Shown here: in pieces, positions 1-6,644 of the stretch | How positions within the stretch are numbered: position 1 is the first letter of the stretch | Layout: the number at the start of each line of letters is the position of its first letter | Assembly (NCBI RefSeq): GCF_005503625.1 | Contig: NZ_SCMX01000025.1 | Location: 1 to 64,000 of the forward strand | Length of the DNA: 64,000 nucleotides | Direction of reading: 5' to 3' | Source of the DNA: Cupriavidus sp. 2SB | GTDB taxonomy: Bacteria; Pseudomonadota; Gammaproteobacteria; Burkholderiales; Burkholderiaceae | Translations under genes and position numbers: made by a program | Notes under the pieces: model-generated | Told to the model about the DNA's origin: nothing | The model's database searches: none | What the model saw: only the letters and a program-made list of their open reading frames with translations

Positions 1-4
1 CATC

Positions 5-41
5 TTCCCTCAGGCGCGTGCATGCACGCTCCCTGAGGGAA
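5..41. repeat. Large near-perfect palindrome
   Basis: Outer arms TTCCCTCAGG and CCTGAGGGAA (10 bp) enclose a perfect inner palindrome GCGTGCATGCACGC. The two halves are offset by a single base, so almost the whole 37 nt can fold on itself. There is no T-run on either side, so it is not a typical intrinsic terminator. It may be a protein-binding or recombination site, or the end of a gene lying left of the window. Confidence 0.6.
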
Positions 42-855
42 CCCCTCCAGCGTCCATCACCGTTCTTGCTCAAATCCCCACGCTTTCGGCATCACGAAAG
101 CTGCTTATGCACAGCTGCCGAGCATATGTTCTCTGAACATGCACGATGTCAGAGTCCGCTGACCGTTCCCTGACAAAGATCGGCCACTCACGTTTGAGAG
201 GCCGATGGCGCAGAAGGGTCGGAACTCGCCTCTGGCGCAGGCATACCACGACCGGATTCACAAGACCGATATCTGGCCAAGAGGCATTGGGCGACTCGCA
301 AAAGGGGGGCCCGAGCGGCTTAGCTCAAGGCTGCTTGACTCGATCGCTTCCACTAAGTCGGTCGCAATATGCCGGCGGCGTCGATTGCGCAGAAACCGAC
401 CTTCGAGATTTCATCTAGCACCGCTTAGGCCTCGATACCTCATCGCAGTTGAACAGTTCAACTCGGTGAACACTTCAGAGACGGGCGAGCCAAGCCACCG
501 CAGCACAGCAACCGGGCAATCTTGAAGGGAAAAGGCAGCGGGGAGGAATAGAGCTTTACCGTCGCTTCGGACGATCAAGATGTTCATGAAGGTTCTTTGG
601 GGACTTCAGCCAGCAAAGCAGGAGGATCCTCAGAGTGTTGGTGGACGGCAAAGGCCGTTCCACGGCAAGTCACCCACCCTCAGTTCGCAGCGCTTAGACC
701 ATCCGCATTACGTCGTCCAGGCGGTCAGCTGGCAAATTGCCGTTAACACGGTCTCGTAGTGTCTGTTGCCCTAGCGCGGCATGGACTTACGCTCGAGAAG
801 CAGCAGGGAAACCGCTGGGCCACTGTCGACGTGGGTGAGTCCTGCGGCATGCCTC
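42..855. other. Gene-poor stretch, no convincing coding region
   Basis: Several short overlapping frames exist on both strands, but none has a ribosome binding site together with protein-like composition. A 58-codon frame at 580-759 starts without a ribosome binding site. A 15-bp dyad, GTTGAAC-A-GTTCAAC, lies at 448-462 and looks like an operator half of a lost or unrecognised unit. The stretch is best read as island remnant or intergenic DNA. Confidence 0.5.
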
Positions 856-1077
856 CTAGCCTTTGACGTCGCGGGGATCGTGGCCGAAAGAATTCCGCTC
901 GCGGATTTGGCCATCGCGGCCGTGGATCAGCAGTTCGACCTTGTCGCGTTGGGCGCGTTCGGTGCCTGCCTCGATGGCTTCCTCCTGGGTGGCGAACATG
1001 GTGCGCTTACCGCCATCCGGCACTTCCACTGCCCACCCTTCGCCAGCGGGCACTACATGAACATCCTTGCTGGGCAT
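856..1077 (-). CDS. DUF2188 domain-containing protein
   Basis: A 73-residue protein matching the small DUF2188 family over nearly its whole length. The pattern is an N-terminal VVPAGEGWAVEV strand, a TQEEAIEAG helix and the closing motif LLIHGRDGQIRERNSFG, which is the family hallmark. An AGGAGA ribosome binding site lies just upstream of the ATG. Family members are short cytosolic proteins of unknown function, common in proteobacteria and often found on islands or plasmids. It stands alone on its strand, downstream of a leftward terminator-like hairpin at about 1160-1190, so it probably has its own promoter between 1078 and 1157. Confidence 0.85.
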   Translation of the reverse strand: MPSKDVHVVPAGEGWAVEVPDGGKRTMFATQEEAIEAGTERAQRDKVELLIHGRDGQIRERNSFGHDPRDVKG

Positions 1078-1157
1078 GACCGTCTCCTATTCCTGTGAGC
1101 ATAGTCTGCGCGCGGATGGGGGTGGGTGCTATAGGCGAGCGTCCGACAAGGTCCGGC

Positions 1158-1188
1158 AAAAAAAACGCCGCAGCGCAGGGACGCGGCG
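1158..1188 (-). terminator. Rho-independent terminator, leftward
   Basis: Read on the minus strand, a CGCCGC/GCGGCG stem with an 11-nt loop is followed by eight consecutive T. It would stop leftward transcription entering from the right, just before the DUF2188 gene. No minus-strand gene could be recognised immediately to its right, so it may be all that remains of a deleted gene. Confidence 0.65.
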
Positions 1189-1646
1189 GCGTGGTAGCTA
1201 GTTCAAAATGCTGTTTCCAGCAGGGCCATGGTGTCCGAACTGGCCAGTAAAGGCGAGCACTCTTCGGCTGTAGGTATCCGTCCTACATGGGGAGCCCCGC
1301 TACCACGGTCATGCTGCGCAGTTCCTGCACCGCTTCGTCCTATTGTGCACGTAGCGCATCTAAGGCGACGAGAATTTTGCGTTCAGACGCATATGACGGA
1401 GAGAGACATATGGCCGATAGACGATCGAATCGCGAAGCTTCTTGCGACGTACGCTAACAAATCGCCACCTCCGGTCCCTCGAATCGCTTCGACTCCACAT
1501 AGTCTCTAGCCCGTGACAGCGCCCCAAAAGGTAAAACCTACAACGAGGCGACCGCACCATTTGGATGATTTGGAGACATGTCATCAGGTGATACATTGCT
1601 ACCGTGGACGAAGCCAACAGAGCCCAACCGACGACGGAGTGCCGCC
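1189..1646. other. Non-coding or unrecognised stretch
   Basis: Short frames occur on both strands (about 1228-1509 rightward and 1360-1617 leftward), but they overlap each other, lack clear ribosome binding sites and do not resemble known families. I see no RNA gene or repeat here. Confidence 0.4.
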
Positions 1647-1922
1647 ATGAGTGAACGACTACGCTGGATCACTGCTCCGCATCGTGGCCTGTATATCCAC
1701 GCCTTGGCATTTCAGCTCTCAGACAGTTCCACAAAATGTTCCTTTCCCGGACCCAAATGGGGCTATTTGGTGGGCGTCGGTCGCAGCGAAGTTCCATCGA
1801 TCGACTCCCACTATGACGGTGCCGACGAGGACGAAAGCGACTATTTCACGCGTGAATCGGCGGAACAAGCGGCTCTCCATTTTGGCCAGCGCGTTGCCGA
1901 CGTTATCCTAGAGTTCGAGTGA
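1647..1922 (+). CDS. Small hypothetical protein
   Basis: A 91-residue acidic protein of unrecognised family. The ATG at 1647 is chosen because GGAG lies about 8 bases upstream; an earlier in-frame start at 1578 has no such site. The middle contains a GYLVGVGRSEVPSIDSHYDG segment and the tail is DE-rich, ending in an amphipathic helix (EQAALHFGQRVADVILEFE). No signal peptide or membrane segment is visible. It is followed by a gene-poor stretch, so it has no operon partner. It could be an island-borne orphan; function unknown. Confidence 0.5.
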   Translation: MSERLRWITAPHRGLYIHALAFQLSDSSTKCSFPGPKWGYLVGVGRSEVPSIDSHYDGADEDESDYFTRESAEQAALHFGQRVADVILEFE

Positions 1923-2443
1923 GATTGGCGCCTAGTATGCGAAGGCACTGCCCAACCTCGCCTTTACCAACGGCATGTGCCGGTTGAGTAGGCGTGGTCG
2001 AAGCGCGCGACTTCGGCGTGCGGGTGCACACCGTCGAGAGGGGCTTGCCGATAGAGCGGCGGCAGGGCCACCGCACGCCTTCGTAGCAATGTGCGGATTC
2101 ATCTGTGATTTGGCCGAGGGCTACCATGCCGCCATGAAGAAGCATGGCAAGGAGATCCTTGGCGACATTGCAAACTACACCCACATCTTGCCGGTGCTTT
2201 GGGTTAGCGGGGACGTGGGCGAGCGGTCGGATGGTTGCAAGAAGCGGATAAATCTGACGAGATCCGCGCGTCTCGTTTCGGACAACTTCCGGTCTTTCTA
2301 TAACGATGGCACGGTCGTCAGATGAGTCGGAAGGAGTCATATCGCATTGCTACCGGCACCGAATCTGGCAGCATCACAATGAGTCGTTCCGACTTGCCCG
2401 CCACTGGCAGGCAGTCCATCGTCGAAATCTCTATTCGTCTGAC
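1923..2443. other. Weakly coding stretch
   Basis: A rightward frame at 2089-2325 (78 codons) and an overlapping leftward frame at 1903-2340 compete for the same DNA. Neither has a convincing ribosome binding site or a recognisable family. The rightward one (MCGFICDLAEGYHAAMKKHG...) looks somewhat protein-like and could be the 3' end of a decayed gene. I do not call a gene. Confidence 0.3.
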
Positions 2444-3022
2444 TCAAAACTCCGTTGGACTGAGCACGACCCTTAACCGCTTGGCATTGTCCGATGTTGG
2501 CAACAAAGGCACCCGGTTCGACATCATTGGATACGCTTCTGGATGGTGTTCTACATACTCCGCCATGCTATTCCACGGTTCTGGCTCGTCCCGGACATTG
2601 CGATAGTTCACCAGCCCGTCAGGAGTCGGCGGAAGTTCGGGAATCTCGGGAAAGTAGAATCGATAAGCCCAAGTTCCGTCTTGTTCAACGCCGAGCACAA
2701 CCGGCAGCACCTTCCACTCCTTCCACATGTGGAGGTCTTCCCAAACATCCCGGTCCCTCGCATCCGCAAGCCAGCGCAACATCAAGTCGCCGACGGAGAG
2801 TGTCATCTCGAAGATGGGCTGGTCGCCGAGCTGCAGGCTTCCGAAAGTCAGGGTAGCGGGCGAGAAATCCTCTGGCAGGCTAGCCAGGTCGCATGTGGCC
2901 ACGGGGCATGTCAATGCACCAACGTAAGGTGGCAGCCCTTCCGGCATCTCCCGCTTGCGCCAGAACTGCCCAAAGAGGTTGAACTGCACTACAGCATGCA
3001 CACCGTTTTCGAAATCGTTCAT
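2444..3022 (-). CDS. Hypothetical protein
   Basis: A 192-residue soluble protein with a composition typical of a real gene: many W, Y, F and P, balanced charge. There is no signal peptide or membrane segment. Two segments look structured: QFNLFGQFWRKREMPEGLPP near the N-terminus, and a hydrophobic WKVLPVVLGVEQDGTWAYRF strand pair in the middle. The ATG at 3022 is preferred over an in-frame GTG nine bases upstream. I do not recognise the family. It lies in the same orientation as the hypothetical gene at 3183-3704, 160 bp away, and both belong to the accessory left end of the window. Confidence 0.55.
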   Translation of the reverse strand: MNDFENGVHAVVQFNLFGQFWRKREMPEGLPPYVGALTCPVATCDLASLPEDFSPATLTFGSLQLGDQPIFEMTLSVGDLMLRWLADARDRDVWEDLHMWKEWKVLPVVLGVEQDGTWAYRFYFPEIPELPPTPDGLVNYRNVRDEPEPWNSMAEYVEHHPEAYPMMSNRVPLLPTSDNAKRLRVVLSPTEF

Positions 3023-3182
3023 TTGTTTCACATTGTTGGATTGCGAACCTCGCTAAGTGCGGGCTCGCGCAGGCCTCAAGCCTGTCTATGAGTGTAGGTT
3101 CGCAGCGACGTCATGATTTGACGTGCCGGCAAGATAGGAAATGAGCGCAGCTAGTCGCTGCGCTCGAGAGGTGCCAGCAGCG

Positions 3183-3704
3183 TTACGGGACTTGCCAGTC
3201 GACGTGGCGATGCAACAAGCCGTCATGCAGGACATGCCCAAACGCGCATCGGGCCCACCAGAAGGTCAGATAGAACAGAGGTTCGTCTTCGAACTTGCGA
3301 GCGCGATCCTCCCAGGCATCGAAGTCTGCAATCAGCTTCTTCGCTACCGCTGGGCCGATAGGAGAGCATCCAAAGCTTCGATGGAGAATCTCGTAGAACG
3401 GCCCGCCCGGAGCATTGTTGTCCTCGTTCTCTTGGTCATAGCCGACGAGCCGGGCAAGTGCGGCGTCCCACTCGAGAAAATCGCCGAAGAACAGCTTGTA
3501 TTCGAAGCGCTGCTCGTACGTGTACAACGCATCGCAAAGATACTCGGGCCGAAGGTTCGGGCGCGTGCCGAAGTCTGAATCAAGTCTCGTAACAAGCTCC
3601 ACGTTCGTCCTGTCCTTGGCCGTCACGGGGTCGACCTCGTAGGTGAACGGGTCTGGCTTTTCCTCCAGCAACTTCAGGCCTCGCGATACCCTATAAACGT
3701 ACAT
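3183..3704 (-). CDS. Hypothetical protein
   Basis: A 173-residue cytosolic protein beginning MYVYRVSRGLKLL. The start is supported by GGAG six to nine bases upstream; a longer frame to 3752 has no ribosome binding site. It is rich in aromatic and acidic residues, with a helical segment around EYLCDALYTYEQRFEYKLFF and a Trp-rich C-terminus (FYLTFWWARCAFGHVLHDG). The family is not recognised. The aromatic, acidic make-up resembles small DUF or immunity-type proteins often seen on islands, but this is only an impression. Confidence 0.55.
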   Translation of the reverse strand: MYVYRVSRGLKLLEEKPDPFTYEVDPVTAKDRTNVELVTRLDSDFGTRPNLRPEYLCDALYTYEQRFEYKLFFGDFLEWDAALARLVGYDQENEDNNAPGGPFYEILHRSFGCSPIGPAVAKKLIADFDAWEDRARKFEDEPLFYLTFWWARCAFGHVLHDGLLHRHVDWQVP

Positions 3705-4220
3705 TTCCACTCCTGCATAGAACCTAGGTGGTGAGCGCTCCAGGTGAAGCACTCACGCAGCTCCGATTGGGCTGCAGAGGGTATAGAGCGAAATGGACGC
3801 GATGACGGATTCGAAAGTGAGTCGGAAGGTGTGTCCGTTCCTCATCGCAGGTGCTGTCGGACGGAAATCGCGCCGGCAGGAAGGGAGTTTTCCTCGCGTG
3901 GACTGCTGGAAAGAATTTTCGCGAAAATTGTGCGATCTTCGGCGGCGCCGCGATCGTCACGGAAGGCCACGTGCTCTGACTCTGGAGAGGCGACCAGGTT
4001 GGGGGAGAAGCTGCTATCCAACCGAGGTTGCTGCGGGCAGGCAGATCGCGCAGGCGAATGGCCTACTTAGGAGTGTAGGCGCGCGGAAGACTCATGAATT
4101 CGACGTGGGCTGCGTGACACGGCTTGAGGGGGTGAAAACTCTGGGCTAGCTGGGGCCTTTTGCCGGCGGGGGACGTATACCGAGAAATCGTCCTTAAGCT
4201 ACTGGCTCGTAAGAACTGCG
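3705..4220. other. Gene-poor stretch
   Basis: Overlapping frames at 3744-4149 (plus) and 3724-3960 (minus) are Arg/Ser-rich and look like chance reading of GC-rich DNA. No ribosome binding site, RNA gene or repeat stands out. Confidence 0.45.
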
Positions 4221-4535
4221 CTACTTGACCGACTTTGGCTTCCGGGCGAGCTTCTTCTGGACGCGCCGGGTGGTCTCCATTGCGGCTTCAAACTCAGAAA
4301 GCTGCACTTCGACCCGCGCGAGGACGTCGACTATCGTCGTACCAAGCGCCATGCACCACTTCCGGAACTCCAGCACATCGAGCCGGCGCCCTCCCAGCTC
4401 GCACTTGCTAATGAAGTTCTGATCGACTCCCATCCTGGCGGCAAGCTCAACTTGCGTTATCGCTCTGGACTCGCGTTCCGCCCGAAGAGCGTTGAGCAAA
4501 AGGGCGTACTCCTCCTCAGGAATGGAAGTTCTCAT
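4221..4535 (-). CDS. XRE-family helix-turn-helix regulator
   Basis: A 104-residue protein with a Cro/C1-type DNA-binding domain at about residues 10-70. The helix-turn-helix is ITQVELAARMGVDQNFISKCE and continues as GGRRLDVLEFRKWCMALG, the typical XRE third and fourth helices. The C-terminus is a short basic coiled-coil-like tail (ETTRRVQKKLARKPKSVK) instead of a ligand domain. Such small proteins are phage or toxin-antitoxin-type repressors. It is transcribed away from the hypothetical gene at 4697; the AT-rich spacer carries an 8-bp inverted repeat (4582-4621) that is a plausible operator, suggesting it regulates itself and perhaps that neighbour. Confidence 0.8.
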   Translation of the reverse strand: MRTSIPEEEYALLLNALRAERESRAITQVELAARMGVDQNFISKCELGGRRLDVLEFRKWCMALGTTIVDVLARVEVQLSEFEAAMETTRRVQKKLARKPKSVK

Positions 4536-4581
4536 TGCCGGCGTGACGGGTAGTGAACCCGCTAGCTTGCCGTCAAATGCC

Positions 4582-4621
4582 CAATAGTGTTAAATTTGAA
4601 TACTCTAAAATCGCACTATTG
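4582..4621. promoter_or_regulatory. Inverted repeat in AT-rich spacer, likely XRE operator
   Basis: CAATAGTG at 4582-4589 and CACTATTG at 4614-4621 are perfect 8-bp inverted arms separated by 24 bp of AT-rich DNA. They lie between the XRE gene (leftward, start 4535) and the hypothetical gene at 4697 (rightward). Position and symmetry fit an operator controlling both; binding is inferred. Confidence 0.5.
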
Positions 4622-4639
4622 ACGAATCTTAGCGGCCGG

Positions 4640-4653
4640 TCCCCTTCTAGCGC
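4640..4653. repeat. Direct repeat, left copy
   Basis: TCCCCTTCTAGCGC here is identical to 6596-6609 and in both places is preceded by AGCGGC-like sequence. The two copies bracket the segment carrying the genes at 4697-6450. Confidence 0.4.
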
Positions 4654-4696
4654 CGGCGCTGAGCGGAAATGGCACATCGGTCTGCGGAGACCCGGG

Positions 4697-5134
4697 ATGG
4701 AAATGGAACACATACGAAAAGGCTTGGTCACTCTGCTAGAAGAGTGGCCTGAGGGAGCTGCGACCACCCATAAGAGGTACAGCTTCGGCAAGGCCATCGA
4801 CCAAATGACAGAGCTGGAGTTGATGTACCAACTTTGCATAACCGATGGCCTCGAAATCATTGGAGACCCGACGAAGGCTTTTGCTGCATACGACGCCGGC
4901 AGAAGCAGTCTCAGGGTCTATTCAATGAACAATGCTCACGTTCAGATGACGCCTTGCGACTCGACGAGCCGACTCGCCGTCCTGGAGTACGCGCAGACGC
5001 ACGGCGCAAGCTTCACAGTCATCCGCGGCGAAGTGACCTGCGCAATTGACGATGTCACGGCAACGGGGAAGACTTACTTCGTGGCTGCGCTCAGAGCTAT
5101 GGCGAAGTACCACGCCACCCACAAGCCTGAGTAA
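4697..5134 (+). CDS. Hypothetical protein
   Basis: A 145-residue soluble protein starting MEMEHIRKGLVTLLEEWPEG. The ATG at 4697 has GGAGA upstream; a longer frame to 4553 would run through the putative operator. A helical N-terminal half (YSFGKAIDQMTELELMYQL) is followed by an alternating hydrophobic C-terminal half. The family is not recognised. It is divergent from an XRE repressor and followed 142 bp later by a second helix-turn-helix gene, so it may be the regulated partner of the repressor. Confidence 0.55.
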   Translation: MEMEHIRKGLVTLLEEWPEGAATTHKRYSFGKAIDQMTELELMYQLCITDGLEIIGDPTKAFAAYDAGRSSLRVYSMNNAHVQMTPCDSTSRLAVLEYAQTHGASFTVIRGEVTCAIDDVTATGKTYFVAALRAMAKYHATHKPE

Positions 5135-5276
5135 CGCGGACCAACATGCCGAAACGAGCCGCCCTACCCTCAAGGTTCAACCGGCAAGAGCTTGCCTGTA
5201 TTGGAGTCGAGCAGGCTTGTAGGGGCAGAAATGCACCGTTAATTGCAAAGACATTTTTGCGCCAAGAGGTACGGAC

Positions 5277-5621
5277 ATGGCGCGCATAGACCCGGCGCGC
5301 TCGTACACCGCTGAAGAGCTCCAATATGAGATTGGCTCCAGTCTCAGACGTCTACGTATCAATCGAAATCTGGAGCAAGTCGTCCTGGCAGAGTGCGCAG
5401 GTGTCAGCACGCGAGCTTTGCGGAATCTCGAGCTGGGTAACGGCTCCTCCTTACATACGCTTGTCTGCGTAGTTCGTGCACTCGGTCGGCAGGAATGGTT
5501 CAACATGATCGGGCCTGTCGCGACAATCAATCCATTGATGATGACGAGAGATGCAGAGCCTCGCCAGCGCGCCAGCAAGCCTCGACCGAAGAAACCGGAG
5601 ACGAACCATGAACCTCAATGA
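5277..5621 (+). CDS. Helix-turn-helix (HipB/XRE-like) DNA-binding protein
   Basis: A 114-residue protein with a helix-turn-helix at about residues 15-65: LRRLRINRNLEQVVLAECAG followed by VSTRALRNLELGNGSSLHTL, the pattern of XRE proteins that accompany HipA-type toxins. The C-terminal 25 residues are basic and disordered (RQRASKPRPKKPETNHEPQ). Unlike true hipB loci, the next gene is not hipA but a 109-residue unknown protein whose ATG lies inside the end of this gene (14-nt overlap), followed by a phosphatase gene. The three genes therefore look like one transcriptional unit. Confidence 0.75.
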   Translation: MARIDPARSYTAEELQYEIGSSLRRLRINRNLEQVVLAECAGVSTRALRNLELGNGSSLHTLVCVVRALGRQEWFNMIGPVATINPLMMTRDAEPRQRASKPRPKKPETNHEPQ

Positions 5622-5937
5622 CGTGCCAGAGGACTTCCCGCGCATCGCGATTCCGGCAGTGGTGACGGGCGTGCAGCCGAAGATTGGCGTTCGGGAGATT
5701 GACGGCCAATACGTCGCCGGTCAAACCGAGGAAGAGCGCTATGGGCGTTGGGATATGTGTGAGGATCTGGCGCGGCAGTTGTTGCGGGTTGCCAGGAAGG
5801 ATGAGACGGAACATCCAGGGCAGTCGCGGGAAATGACGCTTAAGAGAGTCCGGATTTCCGTGTCGCAGAAGGGTTGGTGCTCTGAGGACGAGTTGGGTTG
5901 GCTTATCGGGAGACTGGCTGTGCTGCTGCAAGCTTGA
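5608..5937 (+). CDS. Hypothetical protein, coupled to upstream HTH gene
   Basis: A 109-residue acidic protein beginning MNLNDVPEDFPRIAIPAVV. Its ATG overlaps the last 14 nt of the helix-turn-helix gene in another frame, which indicates translational coupling. Visible features are a beta-rich start (IAIPAVVTGVQPKIGVREI), a central RYGRWDMCEDLARQLLRVARK helix and a C-terminal ISVSQKGWCSEDELGWLIGRL segment. No membrane or export signal. Family not recognised. A phosphatase-like gene follows after 24 nt. Confidence 0.6.
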   Translation: MNLNDVPEDFPRIAIPAVVTGVQPKIGVREIDGQYVAGQTEEERYGRWDMCEDLARQLLRVARKDETEHPGQSREMTLKRVRISVSQKGWCSEDELGWLIGRLAVLLQA

Positions 5938-5961
5938 GCGGGCGACCAGGGAGATGCTGCC

Positions 5962-6450
5962 GTGCCGCTTCAACTAAAGGATGCCATCGACAAGCTTTAC
6001 AAGCCGCCGAGGGATGGAAAACGCCAGGTGCTGGCGGTGTCGCGGGTTGTCGCTGAAAAGTTGCCACGATTGGAATCCGTGGCGGTTATCTCAGTTACTG
6101 CGCCTGGGAGGCCGCTGGCCAGTCTGGAGGGATTTGAGCAAGTGTTGCGGCTGAGCTTCGCCGATGTCGACTTCATGAACCCGGAGCTATCGGCTCAAGC
6201 AAGAGAGAAGCTGGTGGAGGCGTTCCGACCGAAGCATGCGGAAGCGATTCGAAGGTTCGTCGAGGTGCTACCAATAGAGGTGGCAACTGTCGTCGTGCAT
6301 TGCGAGGGAGGCTACTCACGGTCGAGCGCGATCGCGTTAGGGCTGCACCGGCTGTATGGCTACGCGACCGATACCAAAGAATTAAGCCAGGCGAATCCTT
6401 CCGTACTGCAAATTATGCTGGGGAAATGCACTGCCAAACGAGGTATTTGA
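5962..6450 (+). CDS. Dual-specificity/tyrosine phosphatase-like protein
   Basis: A 162-residue protein with the cysteine phosphatase signature HCEGGYSRS: catalytic Cys114, five residues, then Arg120 (HC-x5-R) and Ser121. The upstream FADVDF segment could supply the general-acid aspartate. This is the layout of compact bacterial dual-specificity phosphatases, which hydrolyse phosphotyrosine or other phosphoesters through a cysteinyl-phosphate. Translation starts at GTG with AGGGAG about 8 bases upstream. It is the third gene of a probable unit with the HTH protein and the 109-residue unknown. The substrate cannot be read from sequence. Confidence 0.8.
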   Translation: MPLQLKDAIDKLYKPPRDGKRQVLAVSRVVAEKLPRLESVAVISVTAPGRPLASLEGFEQVLRLSFADVDFMNPELSAQAREKLVEAFRPKHAEAIRRFVEVLPIEVATVVVHCEGGYSRSSAIALGLHRLYGYATDTKELSQANPSVLQIMLGKCTAKRGI

Positions 6451-6593
6451 TCGGGCACCCCTAGTCTCACTGTCAGTTCTACTGGGTCCAGATTAGTCTA
6501 TAGTGCAGTGACGGTTTGACCCCATACAAAGGGTCACCCAAAGCAGAAGCGGACTTGGACGGACGATAGGCGAAATACAAGAATTTGAGAGCG

Positions 6594-6631
6594 GCTCCCC
6601 TTCTAGCGCGCTCAGAGCAAAAAAGGGGAGC
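6594..6631. terminator. Hairpin between convergent genes, possible terminator
   Basis: GCTCCCCTT at 6594-6602 pairs with AAGGGGAGC at 6623-6631 (9 bp). It sits between the phosphatase gene and the leftward efflux operon, where a bidirectional terminator is expected. There is no clear T-run outside the stem, so the call is tentative. Confidence 0.4.
6596..6609. repeat. Direct repeat, right copy
   Basis: TCCCCTTCTAGCGC, identical to 4640-4653; here it forms part of the left arm of the hairpin at 6594-6631. Confidence 0.4.
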
Positions 6632-6644
6632 GTTTGTCAAACCC

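Noticed and set aside
580..759. Possible 58-codon gene
   Set aside because: No ribosome binding site and no family. Composition is only weakly protein-like.
1975..2325. Possible 116-codon gene, or its 3' part from 2089
   Set aside because: It competes with an opposite frame, the first third is Arg-rich noise and there is no ribosome binding site. The 3' part might be a decayed gene but cannot be supported.
3744..4149. Two overlapping rightward frames
   Set aside because: Arg/Ser-rich, mutually overlapping, without start signals.
6451..6593. tRNA fragment or attachment site at the island edge
   Set aside because: No cloverleaf-like segment was seen. Only a short TGACCC/GGGTCA inverted repeat at 6517-6536.
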